Shown here piece after piece: positions 39,241 through 50,575 of a DNA stretch of 64,000 nt. Every line of letters starts with the position of its first letter. The stretch's first letter is position 1. The notes beneath the pieces are model-generated. The model searched no databases. It saw only the letters and a program-made list of their open reading frames with translations, and was not told the DNA's origin. The position numbers and the translations under genes were made by a program. The stretch comes from Streptococcus bovimastitidis. GTDB taxonomy: Bacteria > Bacillota > Bacilli > Lactobacillales > Streptococcaceae. Location of the stretch: contig NZ_LZDD01000002.1 of the NCBI RefSeq assembly GCF_001885095.1, positions 1 through 64,000 on the forward strand, in the 5' to 3' direction.

Positions 39241-41493
39241 TTAATCTCCTAGTTTTACTTTAATTTTGGATATTTTCTTAAGTGATTTTCCAGGTTCTAT
39301 AGATTGACTAATCACTCTTCCTTTTTTCGAACCTTTATATTGTACCTCAATACCTGACCATTTTGCAAACTTTTTAACATTTTCTTTAGTCCAAGCATGC
39401 ATATCAGGAACTGACTCTAAGTTATTTGTTAATAAGAGTACTTGTTCATTGTTTGGCAAATTAGTATTCTTGGTTTTTGACATCTTAACAATTTTGTCAC
39501 CATTTCCCAGAACGATAGGTTGTACTAAATTGCGACGCAATTCATCAGCTGTTGGTCCTGGTTTTTGACCAACAAAATCAGGTAAATAGTAAGGTGTTGA
39601 TTTGCTTGCGGATTCTGGAGCTGGCTTTAATAATGTATCTTGCATTAAATAAGCTTCTTCAAGCACAGGGTTAATGACATCCGCCCAGAACATACCACTC
39701 CAATGTTCAGGTTGTTGAATGGTCACATACATGATGAAGTCTGGATTATCAGAAGGAACCATCGCGACTACAGAGAGGACATAATTGGTTTTTCCACCTT
39801 CAATATAACCACTACCATCTTCCTTGGCAATTTCGGCTGTCCCTGATTTAACTGATACAGGCATACTTCCAACTTTAATAATTGGTCCAGTTGATTGCGA
39901 ATATAAGGTCCCAAAAACAGGGTCAGTCCCTACGTTAACCATGTATTCACGGGTTTCACTAGCGGCTTTCTTAGAAACAGGTTTACCAACCACTTCTTTT
40001 TTTGCTGTCCGATAGGTAGCACTATTTGGATCATAAATCTGATTGATAAATTGCGGTTCAAGCATTGAACCGTTATTAGCGATTGCTAAAAATGCTCTTA
40101 ACATTTGAATTTGTGTAACACTGATTCCTTGTCCAAAAGCACTCATGGCCTGGGTAACAATATTGTCTGATGGGAAAATACCAGATTCCTCATCACCAGT
40201 ACCAAAACGAGTTGGGTAACCAAACTTAAATTTGGTTAAATAATCCAACCAAGTCTTATTACCCATTTTTTGTTCTAATTTTGTCATCCCAACGTTACTT
40301 GAATATGAGAAACCTTGAGCATAAGTCATGTATTGACCAGTCGAAATACCTTCATTAATAGACCAGTCTTGAATGGTTGCATCGGCAATTTTCAAACCGT
40401 TTGCATTACTAAAAACATCATTTGGTTTGAAAACACCATTATCAATCGCTGATGCCAGAGTCATGACTTTCATTGTAGAACCTGGCTCGAAGTTATTCTG
40501 ATAGAGAGCACTCTTCCAGTTGTATTTCTTATTATTTAAGCCTTCAAGAGTATCAGCGTTATAGGTTGGTCTTTGTGAAGTGGCTAGAATTTCGCCTGTT
40601 TTTGCATTTACTAAGGTAGCACTAGCCAAGACACCTTTTGCTTCAGCTTGAAAGGCATCCATTCTTGTTTCTAAGAATGTTTGAATTGGCTCAGATAAAG
40701 TTGTATAGACATCTTTACCATCGACAGCTTTTTTAACGGTTTTTCCTGTTCCTAAAAGCGTATTACCATTCTTATCTTTTTCATAAATGATAGTTCCATC
40801 TTTACCAGAAAGGATATTATTAAGGGCGGCTTCCAGACCTGTTTTACCAATTAGGCTCTTACTACCATCTTTATTTTCTGTTAGAGCAGCAAGACCAATT
40901 AATTCTGAAGAAAAAGTTCCATTAGGATACATCCGACCTGGACTTGTAGAGAAAGCAACCCCTTTAATTCCAGCCTTTTCCATCTCTTTTCTGATGGTGG
41001 TCATCTTACTAAAAGAAATTCCTGAACCAGATGTTCCGAAGGAAACTTGGAAGAGCCCCTTTTGTTTCAGCTGACTGAGGACATTTTTCTTTTTCATGCC
41101 TAATTCTTTTGTCAAAATGTCAGCAACTTTGTCAAACTGTTTAGGCTGAACAAAGAGTTTTTCACCCGTCGCTGAGACAAATGACTTATCCAAGACAGCA
41201 TAAATACTATAAGTCGTTGAGTCTACTGCTATAGCAACGCCATTTCGGTCATAGATTGTCCCACGCTTAGCCTGTACGGTAACCGTTTCTTGATAAACTT
41301 GTTTGGCACCTTGACTTAAATCAACGCCAAATTTACGGTCAGTTCCAATAATAATCACAAAATTAATAATAAAAACGAAAAACAGGAAAATGCTCAAAAT
41401 CATCATGTTTTGACCAACATGTTCACGATTTTTTACAGGTGTTTTTCGCCCTTGGATGACGTAATCTAAAAATAGTTTTTGTAGTCTTTTCAT
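39241..41493 (-). CDS. pbp2X: Penicillin-binding protein 2X
   Basis: A 750-residue class B transpeptidase for septal wall synthesis. A short cytoplasmic tail and a membrane helix (about 29-50) are followed by the pedestal/dimerisation domain, a transpeptidase domain with STMK (Ser339-Lys342), SSN (398-400) and KSG (549-551), and two C-terminal PASTA repeats (~625-750). It is the main beta-lactam target in streptococci. Motifs are intact with no obvious substitution at the active site, although resistance needs comparison. It partners with FtsW, StkP and GpsB. Confidence 0.97.
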   Translation of the reverse strand: MKRLQKLFLDYVIQGRKTPVKNREHVGQNMMILSIFLFFVFIINFVIIIGTDRKFGVDLSQGAKQVYQETVTVQAKRGTIYDRNGVAIAVDSTTYSIYAVLDKSFVSATGEKLFVQPKQFDKVADILTKELGMKKKNVLSQLKQKGLFQVSFGTSGSGISFSKMTTIRKEMEKAGIKGVAFSTSPGRMYPNGTFSSELIGLAALTENKDGSKSLIGKTGLEAALNNILSGKDGTIIYEKDKNGNTLLGTGKTVKKAVDGKDVYTTLSEPIQTFLETRMDAFQAEAKGVLASATLVNAKTGEILATSQRPTYNADTLEGLNNKKYNWKSALYQNNFEPGSTMKVMTLASAIDNGVFKPNDVFSNANGLKIADATIQDWSINEGISTGQYMTYAQGFSYSSNVGMTKLEQKMGNKTWLDYLTKFKFGYPTRFGTGDEESGIFPSDNIVTQAMSAFGQGISVTQIQMLRAFLAIANNGSMLEPQFINQIYDPNSATYRTAKKEVVGKPVSKKAASETREYMVNVGTDPVFGTLYSQSTGPIIKVGSMPVSVKSGTAEIAKEDGSGYIEGGKTNYVLSVVAMVPSDNPDFIMYVTIQQPEHWSGMFWADVINPVLEEAYLMQDTLLKPAPESASKSTPYYLPDFVGQKPGPTADELRRNLVQPIVLGNGDKIVKMSKTKNTNLPNNEQVLLLTNNLESVPDMHAWTKENVKKFAKWSGIEVQYKGSKKGRVISQSIEPGKSLKKISKIKVKLGD

Positions 41494-41496
41494 AGC

Positions 41497-41820
41497 TTAG
41501 TCAACCTTCTTAATATTATCGGTACGATTGGACAGACCAGCTTTTTTGGCGATGTCAACAATGCGATCCCGACGAGAAAGTTCATTAACTTCCTGTTTAG
41601 CATTGTTTAATTCAGTCTTCTTATCAGAAATTTGACTATTTAAGGTAGTAATATCCTGTTGCAATTGTAATTTACGACTTTGCAAGTAGATGATACTAAC
41701 AGCCATGGTAATTGCTGTGATAATCAGTGCACTATAAAAAGCTTTCTCAATTCTGGAAAAAGTTCTGATTTGCTTTTGTAAAGCACTGGTTACTGCTTGC
41801 GTTCTTTTTTCATTATTCAT
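41497..41820 (-). CDS. ftsL: Cell division protein FtsL
   Basis: A 107-residue bitopic protein with an N-terminal cytoplasmic basic segment, one membrane helix (about 27-46) and an extracellular coiled coil (QLQQDITTLNSQISDKKTELNNAK). It forms the FtsLBQ complex at the septum. It is short and poorly conserved, but location between rsmH and pbp2X is diagnostic. Confidence 0.93.
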   Translation of the reverse strand: MNNEKRTQAVTSALQKQIRTFSRIEKAFYSALIITAITMAVSIIYLQSRKLQLQQDITTLNSQISDKKTELNNAKQEVNELSRRDRIVDIAKKAGLSNRTDNIKKVD

Positions 41821-41825
41821 AACAT

Positions 41826-42776
41826 TTACATCCGAATTTTTCTGGCCACCCGTAATTTAGCCGAGTGAGCACGGTTATTCTCAGCTAATTCTTCTTGACT
41901 TGGTAAAATAGGCTTCCGCGAAACAAGTTCAAATTTAGGTTTCATTTCTTCAGGAATAATTGGAATTCCTTTGGGAATATCAACAGTACTTGCTTCCTTA
42001 AAGAGCTGCTTAGTCAAGCGGTCTTCTAGAGAATGGAAAGTGATAACTGAGATGCGACCATCTAAAGCCAACAAATCCATTGCGGCTTGAATAGACTCAT
42101 CAGCTGCCCCTAATTCATCATTAACTTCAATCCGAATGGCTTGAAAGATTTGCTTGGCTGGGTGCCCTTTTTTCTTCAATTCCTTAGCTGGTTTAGCTGA
42201 CTTAATAATTTCTGCTAGCTCTGTTGTGGTTTCAATCGGCTTAATAGCTCTTGCTTGTTCTATTTTCCGAGCAATCTGCTTAGAAAATTTATCTTCCCCA
42301 TAACGGAAAAAAATACGAATGAGATCATTGAAACTATAGTCATTGACCACGTCATAAGCCGTTAGTGAAGCATCAGAGTCCATTCGCATGTCTAATGGCG
42401 CATCTTGACGATAAGAAAAACCGCGTTCTCTTTCGTCTAATTGAGGACTTGAAACTCCTAAATCATAGAGGATGCCATCAATAGCTTCCACACCATGAGC
42501 AGCCATTTCTTCCTTGAGATTGCGGAAATTATTCTTAATAAAAGTAACCATCCCTCTCTTAATAAAGGGCTCCAAAAAAATCTGGGCATTATCAATTGCT
42601 TTTTGATCCTGATCAAAACAATACAAATGTCCATCTTCATTTAACTGTGATAAAAGGTAGGCTGAATGTCCCGCACCACCAAGTGTTGCATCAACATAAA
42701 CCCCGTTAGGTTTGATTTGGAGCATGTCAACTGTTTCATGCAAAAGAACAGTGACATGATGAAATTCTTTAGTCAT
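41826..42776 (-). CDS. rsmH: 16S rRNA (cytosine-1402-N4)-methyltransferase
   Basis: A 316-residue MraW/RsmH methyltransferase. The SAM site is [19 protein letters not shown] (about 29-47), with [18 protein letters not shown] later. I start at [19 protein letters not shown], the usual streptococcal N-terminus, rather than the longer frame to 42881. There is no clear SD: the -10-like TAAAAT is 8 nt before the ATG. It is the first gene of the dcw fragment. Confidence 0.93.
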   Translation of the reverse strand: MTKEFHHVTVLLHETVDMLQIKPNGVYVDATLGGAGHSAYLLSQLNEDGHLYCFDQDQKAIDNAQIFLEPFIKRGMVTFIKNNFRNLKEEMAAHGVEAIDGILYDLGVSSPQLDERERGFSYRQDAPLDMRMDSDASLTAYDVVNDYSFNDLIRIFFRYGEDKFSKQIARKIEQARAIKPIETTTELAEIIKSAKPAKELKKKGHPAKQIFQAIRIEVNDELGAADESIQAAMDLLALDGRISVITFHSLEDRLTKQLFKEASTVDIPKGIPIIPEEMKPKFELVSRKPILPSQEELAENNRAHSAKLRVARKIRM

Positions 42777-42810
42777 ATCTTTAATTTTAACACAATTTAG
42801 ACATTTAGAA

Positions 42811-42845
42811 AACAAAAAGAAAGACAGGGAAACAGAGTCCCTATC
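42811..42845 (-). terminator. proBA terminator
   Basis: An 8-bp stem with one mismatch (42823-42830 with 42838-42845), then TTTCTTTTT on the minus strand, between proA and rsmH. Confidence 0.7.
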
Positions 42846-42855
42846 ATTCTCTCTA

Positions 42856-44106
42856 CTATTGGCGAATATTGCCATTTCCATTGATATAATATTTACTACT
42901 TGTCAAAGCTTCTAAGCCCATTGGTCCTCGTGCATGCATTTTTTGCGTTGAAATCCCAATTTCGGCTCCAAGACCAAAAACAAAGCCGTCTGTAAAACGT
43001 GTTGAAGCATTCACATAAACAGCTGCAGCATCAATCTGATCTTGGAAACGTTCAGCTGCTGCCAAATCTTTGGTAATAATGGCTTCCGAGTGATGACTAC
43101 TATAATGATTAATCCAGTCGATAGCTTCTTCTAAGGAATCAACAATTTTAACTGACATAATATAGTCCAAAAATTCCATGCCGAAATCTTCTTCACTAGC
43201 AAGCGTCGCGTTTTTAAATAATGCTAAAGTGTCTTCTTCTGTACGAAACTCAACTGCGTGCACCTTTGAAATCGCTTCTTCCAGTTGTGGAATAAAGGAT
43301 TGGGCAACATCGCGATGAATGACTAAGCTCTCAGCTGCATTACAAACACTTGGCCTTTGTGTTTTGGCATTAATCACTACCTTAGTCGCCATTTCCAAAT
43401 CTGCCAAAGCATCTACATAGATATGGACATTGCCGACACCAGTCTCAATAACAGGCACCTTAGCTTTTTCTTTTACGGTTTGAATAAGCCGAGCACCACC
43501 TCGTGGAATCAAGACATCTACATAGGCAGTCGCCGCCATCAATTCTTCAGCTAAATCATGTGAAGGATCCTCCAATAATTGAATAGCATCAGGTGTGATT
43601 GCCATAGCTTCTAAACTTTTTCTTGCCACTTTAACCAAAGCTATATTTGAGTTTAAGGCATCTCGCCCACCTCGTAAAATAATGGCATTATTGGTTTTAA
43701 AAGCCAAACTAAAAGCATCAATGGCGACATTAGGGCGGCTTTCAAAAATCATGGCAATCACCCCAAGAGGAACTCTTTTTTGAAGGATTTTCAAGCCATC
43801 TAAATTGGTGTATCCTTTGAGCACTTGTCCAATTGGGTCTTGTAGTTCGACTACCTGTCTAACCCCTTTCGCAATCCCTTCAATACGTTCTTCGGTTAAA
43901 AGGAGACGGTCAAGCATAATATCTGAAATCCCGTGCTCTTTTGCCTTGGCCATATCTTTTTGGTTTTCAGCCATAATCATCGCACTCTGTTCAACCAAGT
44001 CTTGAGCCAGACGCATTAAAAAGCTATTCTTTTGGCTAGTTGATAATTTTAGTAATTCTGAGCTAGCTTTTTTAGCTTGGCTCCCCAATTGATCAATTAT
44101 TGTCAT
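42856..44106 (-). CDS. proA: Gamma-glutamyl phosphate reductase
   Basis: A 416-residue NADPH-dependent reductase, second step of proline synthesis. The catalytic Cys is in [17 protein letters not shown] (about residue 255), and the nucleotide-binding [16 protein letters not shown] is present. I start at MTIIDQLG (44106), one base after proB; the upstream in-frame ATG at 44157 would overlap proB by 50 bp. Confidence 0.95.
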   Translation of the reverse strand: MTIIDQLGSQAKKASSELLKLSTSQKNSFLMRLAQDLVEQSAMIMAENQKDMAKAKEHGISDIMLDRLLLTEERIEGIAKGVRQVVELQDPIGQVLKGYTNLDGLKILQKRVPLGVIAMIFESRPNVAIDAFSLAFKTNNAIILRGGRDALNSNIALVKVARKSLEAMAITPDAIQLLEDPSHDLAEELMAATAYVDVLIPRGGARLIQTVKEKAKVPVIETGVGNVHIYVDALADLEMATKVVINAKTQRPSVCNAAESLVIHRDVAQSFIPQLEEAISKVHAVEFRTEEDTLALFKNATLASEEDFGMEFLDYIMSVKIVDSLEEAIDWINHYSSHHSEAIITKDLAAAERFQDQIDAAAVYVNASTRFTDGFVFGLGAEIGISTQKMHARGPMGLEALTSSKYYINGNGNIRQ

Positions 44107-44107
44107 C

Positions 44108-44920
44108 TTACTCTCCCTTTTCTTGAACAAACCAGGTACCGATTTCTCTACCTTCAAGCAATCTTAAAATATCACGCGGGTTTTGTCCATTCATTAGCAC
44201 CATCTGGCCACCATTCTCAAAAACCATTTGAGCCGATTGAACCTTACTCAACATACCACCGGTACCAAACTTGCTGCCAGCACCACCTGCTGAGAGGATT
44301 ATTTCCTCAGTAATATCGGTAACAATATCGCGAAGTTTGGCATCCTCATAAATAGTCGGATTTTTATCAAAAAGGCCATCAATATCGGATAGCATGATTA
44401 ATAAATCTGCCTTTGTAATCTTTGCTACTACCGCTGAAAGACGGTCATTATCACCAAATTTAGTGGCATGATCCATTTCATCCACACTAACAGCGTCATT
44501 TTCATTAACGATTGGCAAAATCCCTAATGTTAACAGGCTTTCAAAAGCATTGGTTACATTTAAAAGACTTTCTGGAAAAATAACGACGTCACGCGTCAAG
44601 AGAATCTGAGAAACATTCTTTTGATAGTGGGAAAAAATTTGAGAGTAGAGACTCATCATGGCAACTTGCCCCACACTTGACACGGCTTGCTGTTTAGCTA
44701 AGTCGCTGGGGCGTTTATCCATTTTTAAGATATCCAGTCCAAAGCCCATGGCACCAGAAGAAACGAGAACAACTTCTTTACCATTGTTCATAAGGCTAGC
44801 AATAACAAAGGCTAGCTGATCGATTTTTTCTAAATTAATTTTGCCATTAGTTTGTACCAATGAACTGGTTCCAATTTTAATGACAATGCGTTTTACATTT
44901 TCAAATTGTCTTTTCATCAT
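44108..44920 (-). CDS. proB: Glutamate 5-kinase
   Basis: A 270-residue amino acid kinase, first and feedback-controlled step of proline synthesis. Motifs are [41 protein letters not shown] and [12 protein letters not shown]. It lacks the C-terminal PUA domain, as streptococcal ProB often does. I start at MMKRQF (44920); the longer frame to 44971 runs through the ecsB terminator. TATAAT lies 6 nt before the ATG with no SD, so translation may be leaderless. Confidence 0.93.
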   Translation of the reverse strand: MMKRQFENVKRIVIKIGTSSLVQTNGKINLEKIDQLAFVIASLMNNGKEVVLVSSGAMGFGLDILKMDKRPSDLAKQQAVSSVGQVAMMSLYSQIFSHYQKNVSQILLTRDVVIFPESLLNVTNAFESLLTLGILPIVNENDAVSVDEMDHATKFGDNDRLSAVVAKITKADLLIMLSDIDGLFDKNPTIYEDAKLRDIVTDITEEIILSAGGAGSKFGTGGMLSKVQSAQMVFENGGQMVLMNGQNPRDILRLLEGREIGTWFVQEKGE

Positions 44921-44925
44921 AAGAA

Positions 44926-44960
44926 AATTATAGCATAAAAAGAGCCCCGAAGGACCCTTT
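44926..44960 (-). terminator. ecsB terminator adjoining a proB -10 (TATAAT)
   Basis: The minus strand folds AAAGGGTCC against GGGGCTCTTT (44938-44960, two G-T pairs) and ends in a T-run. The TATAAT of the presumed proB promoter is just downstream (44927-44932), so terminator and promoter are back to back. No good -35 is visible. Confidence 0.6.
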
Positions 44961-44991
44961 CCTGACTTCATTTGTTAGTTAATTGACATTT

Positions 44992-46626
44992 TTACTTAGC
45001 AAGCAATTGGTCCAATTTATCCCAAAAACGTTTTTTGAGAAGAAATTGTCCAAAAGCCATTAATAAAAGTAATATCATCAAGGTTATTGTATTTATCAGT
45101 AAAGCTTCTTTGGTCATGATTGACAGAAAAACAAGCCCTCCAATCAGAGGAAATCCAAAGACAGCTGCTCCAAACACAAAGGCAAAAATCAACCATTGAC
45201 TTCCCCCTCTAGTAAAGAGTTGAGTGATGTTTTGCCAATCTAGACTCAAATTTTTGATATCACGCATATACATATATTGACCTTGTATGGTCGCCTGAGC
45301 AATAAATCCTAGGAGGAAGAATAAAATAATCATCCACTTAAGACCAAGAAAGAGACCTAATATCAGATAGGCAACTATTGGTAAAGACAATTGTAAAGCC
45401 ATTAACAACCAAAATTTCTCTCTGATAAATGCCTTTATGGGAATCGGCAGACTTCTTAAGTAAGTGAAGTTTTCTCTTTCTAAAGACAGACCAACACCGA
45501 CAAATGTCGAACTACTTGTCCCAATAACAGCCAGAATAATCCCAATTAGAAAAGCGACACCAAAATAGTCGTTTGTTAAAAAAACTGAAACACCATCTTT
45601 AGCCTTTAATAATGGCACTAACATACTAACCACAAAAATCATAGGCATCAAGAAAGTTTGAATCAGTAAGGTCGCGTCTTGTAAGGTTGCTAAATGATGT
45701 TTGACCATCAACTGTTTCAACGTTTTTGGTTGAGCAGAAACTGTCTTTTTCCCTTTGCTTTTTTGAGAATGGCTGTGCTCACTAGAATACAAGGCTTCTT
45801 GATAGTATTTGGGCATGATCCCAGTGACAATTCCATAAGCCATCAAAACAATCAGTGCTAAGGGTAACCAAAAATGAAAGACTGCATTCATTCCCAGAGG
45901 GGCAAAAGCCAAATCATAAAATCCTCTAAAATATGGAATTGGCGCCCGATCAATCAATTGCGCTTCTTGATCCATGCGACTACTATTGGTAAAGTTTAAA
46001 AAGAATACTAAAGCAATTGCACCAAAACTTGATAAAGACAGTAATAGTGTTGAAATTATTTTTCGATGGGGTGAGCGGACAATGATTTTACCAATCCAGG
46101 CATTCACATATAAGGCAAGAACATTCGAACTGAAAAGAATGATGATAAAGGTTACCAAAGCCATGGGAATAGCTATTAAGGGACCATGCATCTGCCAATA
46201 ACCAATTAAAAATAGAGTTAGAATAGGCATTAAAAACATGGAACCCATGCCCAATGAAGAAAGAACCTTGGCTAAATAAAGTTCACTAGCTTTAATGGGC
46301 AAATGAACATAAAGTTTAACATCATTACTCTCATAGAAGATTGTATATAAAGCTGTAAATGCCGTCAGGGTAGACATGACAAAGAACAAGGCAATATAGA
46401 AAGAAAAATATCCTGGATAGCGGCTAAAATCAATTCCTAAAAACATGAAAACATAGATTATTAGAAACATGACAACCATCAGGGCTTGTTGCTTAATCAT
46501 AGATTGTGCCGCACTAAAATGCTTCTTTGGTCTTTTCTCTTGCTTTTTCTTTAAAGCAGTTAGGGCTTGGGGATTTGAATAAAGAATATTAATTTTGGTT
46601 AGTTCCCAAATAGTTGACCACTTCAT
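44992..46626 (-). CDS. ecsB: ABC transporter permease EcsB
   Basis: A 544-residue multi-pass membrane protein of the EcsB family, with about 12 hydrophobic helices. It starts one base after ecsA. In Bacillus EcsAB is needed for competence, secretion and regulated proteolysis; a role in streptococci is inferred. The substrate is unknown. A short basic region (SQKSKGKKTVSAQPKTLKQ) separates two helical halves. Confidence 0.88.
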   Translation of the reverse strand: MKWSTIWELTKINILYSNPQALTALKKKQEKRPKKHFSAAQSMIKQQALMVVMFLIIYVFMFLGIDFSRYPGYFSFYIALFFVMSTLTAFTALYTIFYESNDVKLYVHLPIKASELYLAKVLSSLGMGSMFLMPILTLFLIGYWQMHGPLIAIPMALVTFIIILFSSNVLALYVNAWIGKIIVRSPHRKIISTLLLSLSSFGAIALVFFLNFTNSSRMDQEAQLIDRAPIPYFRGFYDLAFAPLGMNAVFHFWLPLALIVLMAYGIVTGIMPKYYQEALYSSEHSHSQKSKGKKTVSAQPKTLKQLMVKHHLATLQDATLLIQTFLMPMIFVVSMLVPLLKAKDGVSVFLTNDYFGVAFLIGIILAVIGTSSSTFVGVGLSLERENFTYLRSLPIPIKAFIREKFWLLMALQLSLPIVAYLILGLFLGLKWMIILFFLLGFIAQATIQGQYMYMRDIKNLSLDWQNITQLFTRGGSQWLIFAFVFGAAVFGFPLIGGLVFLSIMTKEALLINTITLMILLLLMAFGQFLLKKRFWDKLDQLLAK

Positions 46627-47364
46627 TTAGAGGACCTCCTCATTTGTGTGGCGTCCGGCTAACTCCAAGTAAATGGTTTCTAAATCTTTATCAGGATAGT
46701 CAGCCTTTAATTGCTCCAATGTCCCCACAAAAATCAATTTCCCTTGTTTGAGGATACCAATACGATCACAGAGTTGCTCCGCAACAGAGAGGACATGGGT
46801 AGAAAACAAGACAATGTTACCAGAATCAGCATGTTCCCGCATCATTTTCTTCAAATCAAAAGCGGCTTGGGGATCTAAACCAGTCAAAGGTTCATCTAGA
46901 ATCCAAATGTCCGGGTCAGAAATTAAAGCACCAATAACGATTACTTTTTGCCGCATCCCATGTGAAAAGGAAGCAATGGTATTATCCAATTCCCTTTCCA
47001 TGTCAAAGAGTTGGCTTAAAGTCTGCATGCGTTCTCCTGCTGCCTGATCAGAAACCTCATAAATTTTAGCTAAAAATTGCCAATATTCCCTAGCTGTCAA
47101 ATTTAAAAACAAATCTGGTGAATCAGGAACATAACCAATTCTCTTTTTAATCAAATCTCTATTTTCCGACAATAGCTGATTATCGACGGTCACCTGGCCA
47201 TAACTGGCTTCGATGATTGAGGTTAAGATACTAATTGTCGTTGTCTTACCCGCTCCATTATGACCAATTAAGCCAAAAATCTCGCCATCTTTAATCTCTA
47301 AACTAAGGTCACTTAGGGCCTCTTTTTCGCCATATATTTTTGAAACATGTTCAAATCTAATCAT
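46627..47364 (-). CDS. ecsA: ABC transporter ATP-binding protein EcsA
   Basis: A 245-residue ATPase. Walker A is GHNGAGKTTT (34-43), the signature FSHGMRQKV (the usual SGGQ replaced by SHGM), Walker B IWILDEPLTGLDP and H-switch FSTHVLS. It pairs with EcsB. Confidence 0.92.
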   Translation of the reverse strand: MIRFEHVSKIYGEKEALSDLSLEIKDGEIFGLIGHNGAGKTTTISILTSIIEASYGQVTVDNQLLSENRDLIKKRIGYVPDSPDLFLNLTAREYWQFLAKIYEVSDQAAGERMQTLSQLFDMERELDNTIASFSHGMRQKVIVIGALISDPDIWILDEPLTGLDPQAAFDLKKMMREHADSGNIVLFSTHVLSVAEQLCDRIGILKQGKLIFVGTLEQLKADYPDKDLETIYLELAGRHTNEEVL

Positions 47365-47385
47365 GATTGCTCCTTTATTTTTAAC

Positions 47386-47637
47386 CTAAACTTCAATATA
47401 GACTTTCAAAGCATCCTTTAAAGCATAGAGGGATTTTGGTATATCTTTTTTATCTTCAATGAAATAGGTATCGACTTGATTATTTAACTCGCTAGCTATT
47501 ACAATAGGATTTTGATTCTTAATCAACTTATTCGAAGCTGTTAAGAGTGTCTGAGCAATGCTCGTGTTTTCCCTAATATCAGGGCAATCATAAGCTCTGA
47601 TAATCTGATTATATAAATCTTGTCTTTGCTTTTCCAT
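47386..47637 (-). CDS. EntA_Immun-like bacteriocin immunity protein
   Basis: An 83-residue, probably four-helix protein with the layout of enterocin A immunity proteins: LYNQIIRAYDCPDIRENTS, a run of hydrophobic heptads (LLTASNKLIKNQNPIVIASELNNQVDTYF) and a terminal helix (DIPKSLYALKDALKV). No bacteriocin gene is nearby, so it would be an orphan. It lies 21 bp upstream of ecsA under one promoter, so the three genes likely form an operon. Family membership is by pattern only. Confidence 0.65.
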   Translation of the reverse strand: MEKQRQDLYNQIIRAYDCPDIRENTSIAQTLLTASNKLIKNQNPIVIASELNNQVDTYFIEDKKDIPKSLYALKDALKVYIEV

Positions 47638-47680
47638 AATAACCTCTTTGTACCTTTAACTTAATACAACTATTTCATTA

Positions 47681-47709
47681 ATCATATAGCATTTCGGTAT
47701 TAATGTCAA
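47681..47709 (-). promoter_or_regulatory. Promoter of immunity gene-ecsAB
   Basis: The minus strand has TTGACA (47704-47709), an exact 17-nt spacer and TATGAT (47681-47686), 43 nt before the start of the small gene. Confidence 0.7.
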
Positions 47710-47742
47710 GAAATTATCATCTTTTTATCATTATTTTCTAAA

Positions 47743-47778
47743 GCAAAAGGCTCTGCTCAATGAGCAAAACCTTTTGTT
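47743..47778 (-). terminator. tkt terminator
   Basis: A 14-bp stem with one mismatch (47745-47758 with 47762-47775) and short loop, on the minus strand, just after the tkt stop. Confidence 0.8.
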
Positions 47779-47785
47779 TTATTTA

Positions 47786-49771
47786 TTACAAAGATTTATA
47801 GAGGTTTACAGCATTTTCAGTGGTGAATCCATATTCTTCAAAGATACGATTTCCTGGTGCTGATGCGCCCCATGTGTCGATTGTCAATGTTTTACCTGCA
47901 AAGCCAACATATTTAGCCCAACCAAAGCTTGATGCTGCTTCAATTGCTAGACGTTTGGTTACTGTTGCTGGTAAGATAGACTCTTGATATGCGGCATCCT
48001 GCGCATCGAAGATGTTTTGTGATGGCATAGACACGACGCGGACGTGAGTTCCTTCTTCTGCCAGCGCTGCTTGGGTATCTAAAGCTAATTTCACTTCAGA
48101 ACCTGTTGCAATAATGATACCGTCTAATTCACCTTTGGCATCTGACAGAATATAAGCCCCTTTATTAAGCCCTTCTTCTGCCAAGTCTGCAGTACCTTCA
48201 AGGACTGGTAAGTTTTGGCGTGTAAGAACTAACATAGTTGGTTTATCTGTTTCGGCCAAGGCACGTTTCCAAGCTGCATTGGTTTCATTTCCGTCTGCTG
48301 GACGAATAACGTTAAGGTTAGGCATTGAACGAACACTTGCTAATTGTTCAATTGGTTCATGTGTTGGACCATCTTCACCAACTGCGATAGAGTCATGTGT
48401 CATGACATACATTGTTGGTAAGTTTTGAAGAGCAGCCATACGAACCGCTGGTAATAGGTAATTTGAGAAGACGAAGAAAGTTCCGCCGTAAACGCGTGTC
48501 CCGCCGTGTAATGCAATTCCGTTCATGGCAGCTGCCATGGCAAATTCACGAACACCAAACCAGATATTACGGCCTTCGTACTGTCCAGGTTGGAAGTCTT
48601 TTTCAGCTTTAACCATGGTATTATTTGAGCATGATAAGTCAGCTGAACCGCCCCAGAATGATGCCACTTGCTCAGAAATTTGTTGGATAGCTTCTTGACT
48701 TGATACACGGCTGGCTTTAGAAGTTCCCATTTCATGAGCTTTTAAGTCAACAGAAATAGCTTCATTAGCAAAGGCATCTTTGTAAGCTGCCGCTAATTCT
48801 GGATATTCAGCTTCATAAGCTGCAAACAAGTCATTCCAAGCATTTTCAGCTTTTTCACCACGTGCTTGAAGTTCTTCAGCAAAACGGCTAGCTACTTCAC
48901 TTGGCACTTCAAAGTCGGCTGCTGTCCATTGATATGCTTTCTTAGCAAAGGCAATTCCTTCTGCTCCAAGAGGTGCCCCGTGAACGGCTGAAGTTCCTTG
49001 TTTTTCTGCACCGAATCCAATAATAGTTTTAACTTCAATGATGGTTGGTTTGTTGCTTTCTGCTTTGGCTTCTTCAATTGCTTTTGCGATTGCTTCTAAA
49101 TCATTTCCATCTTCGACAAGAATGTGTTGCCAACCGTAGGCTTCGAAACGGCCTTTAACAGATTCTGTAAATGCCATTGATGTAGGACCATCTAATGAAA
49201 TATCATTTGAATCATAAAAGAGAACCAATTTGCCAAGTTTTAAATGACCAGCTAAGCTAGCTGCTTCTTGGCTGACACCTTCCATTAAGTCACCATCACC
49301 GTTTAAGGCATAAGTGTAATGATCAACGATGTCAAAACCTGGTTTGTTAAATTTAGCGGCTAAGTGGGCTTCAGCCATTGCCATACCTACTGCATTTGCA
49401 ATCCCTTGTCCTAATGGACCAGTTGTTGCTTCTACCCCATCTGTATGGTTAACTTCTGGATGTCCTGGTGTTTTAGAACCCCATTGGCGGAAGTTTTTAA
49501 GGTCATCAATACTAACATTATAACCAGCTAAATGTAATAAGCTGTATAACATTGCAGAACCATGTCCTGCAGATAAAATAAATCTATCACGGTTTGTCCA
49601 GTTACGGCCTGTTTTAGGATTAATATTCATCACTTTGTTCCAGAGAATATAAGCCATTGGGGCTGCACCCATTGGAAGCCCTGGATGTCCGGAATTAGCC
49701 GCTTGAATCGCATCCATTGATAGGGTACGAATGGTGTTTACTGCCAACTGGTCAACTGCATCAAATGTCAT
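47786..49771 (-). CDS. tkt: Transketolase
   Basis: A 661-residue thiamine diphosphate enzyme of the pentose phosphate pathway. Motifs are [33 protein letters not shown] (the ThDP GDG...N-type motif) and [19 protein letters not shown]. It is full length with no signal peptide. It is next to the transaldolase-like gene. A cre-like site sits in its leader. Confidence 0.96.
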   Translation of the reverse strand: MTFDAVDQLAVNTIRTLSMDAIQAANSGHPGLPMGAAPMAYILWNKVMNINPKTGRNWTNRDRFILSAGHGSAMLYSLLHLAGYNVSIDDLKNFRQWGSKTPGHPEVNHTDGVEATTGPLGQGIANAVGMAMAEAHLAAKFNKPGFDIVDHYTYALNGDGDLMEGVSQEAASLAGHLKLGKLVLFYDSNDISLDGPTSMAFTESVKGRFEAYGWQHILVEDGNDLEAIAKAIEEAKAESNKPTIIEVKTIIGFGAEKQGTSAVHGAPLGAEGIAFAKKAYQWTAADFEVPSEVASRFAEELQARGEKAENAWNDLFAAYEAEYPELAAAYKDAFANEAISVDLKAHEMGTSKASRVSSQEAIQQISEQVASFWGGSADLSCSNNTMVKAEKDFQPGQYEGRNIWFGVREFAMAAAMNGIALHGGTRVYGGTFFVFSNYLLPAVRMAALQNLPTMYVMTHDSIAVGEDGPTHEPIEQLASVRSMPNLNVIRPADGNETNAAWKRALAETDKPTMLVLTRQNLPVLEGTADLAEEGLNKGAYILSDAKGELDGIIIATGSEVKLALDTQAALAEEGTHVRVVSMPSQNIFDAQDAAYQESILPATVTKRLAIEAASSFGWAKYVGFAGKTLTIDTWGASAPGNRIFEEYGFTTENAVNLYKSL

Positions 49772-49806
49772 AAGTTAAAAGCCTTTCTTTGTCTAACATC
49801 TATTTT

Positions 49807-49833
49807 AAAAAACGTTTTCCGTTCTCTATTGTA
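49807..49833 (-). promoter_or_regulatory. tkt -10 and cre-like site
   Basis: An extended -10 TGATACAAT (TACAAT at 49828-49833) is followed by GGAAAACGTTTTTT (49807-49820), matching 11 of 14 bases of the classic cre TGAAAACGTTTTCA. CcpA control of tkt is inference. Confidence 0.4.
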
Positions 49834-49885
49834 TCATATTTCACACATATTTTTCCGTGAAATTCTTCATATTCTATAAGTAATA

Positions 49886-49922
49886 AGAAAAAGAAACCTA
49901 GTATTAGCGCTCACTAGGTTTC
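49886..49922 (-). terminator. Transaldolase-like gene terminator
   Basis: A 10-bp perfect stem (49893-49902 with 49913-49922), 10-nt loop, T-run on the minus strand. Confidence 0.85.
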
Positions 49923-49930
49923 CAATTGGC

Positions 49931-50575
49931 TTATTTTTTAAAGGAAGCCCAATCTTTCATAAATTGATCTATCCCATTGTCTGTCAATGGGTGTTTGACC
50001 ATTTTGGCAAAGACAGCATCAGGAATTGTTGCAATATCTGAGCCAAGCTTAGCAACAGCTTCAACATGAGCTGCATTGCGAATGCTGGCAGAAATAATTT
50101 CTGTTTCATATCCGAAGATGTCAATAATTTCACGTAAATCTTCAATCAGTTGATAAGGGTCAGAACCGATATCTTCTAAACGACCGATAAATGGACTGAT
50201 ATAAGTTGCCCCTGCTTTCATTGCCATTAAACCCTGAGAGACAGTGAAAACCAGTGTTACGTTTGTTTTAATGCCTTCTTTAGATAGGATATTAGTCGCT
50301 TTTAAACCATCCATTGTCATTGGGATTTTGATGACAATATTTTTATGCCACTTGGCAATCTCACGCGCTTCTGTTACCATTTCTTCAGTTGTTAATCCAG
50401 TAACTTCGGCAGAAATTGGACCGTCAACAATCTCACAAATTTCTTTGATGACTGTTTCAAAATCGCGTCCCTCTTTAGAAATAATAGTTGGATTAGTGGT
50501 TACACCATCAACCAGCCCCAGTTCATTAATGGCTTTAATCGCATCAACGTTTGCAGTGTCTAAGAAAAATTTCAT
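49931..50575 (-). CDS. Transaldolase-like fructose-6-phosphate aldolase (FSA/TalC family)
   Basis: A 214-residue small transaldolase with Schiff-base lysine in [13 protein letters not shown] (about residue 84) and the family start [20 protein letters not shown]. It could act as transaldolase with tkt or as F6P aldolase; sequence alone does not tell. Length is right for subfamily 3 (TalC). Confidence 0.88.
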   Translation of the reverse strand: MKFFLDTANVDAIKAINELGLVDGVTTNPTIISKEGRDFETVIKEICEIVDGPISAEVTGLTTEEMVTEAREIAKWHKNIVIKIPMTMDGLKATNILSKEGIKTNVTLVFTVSQGLMAMKAGATYISPFIGRLEDIGSDPYQLIEDLREIIDIFGYETEIISASIRNAAHVEAVAKLGSDIATIPDAVFAKMVKHPLTDNGIDQFMKDWASFKK

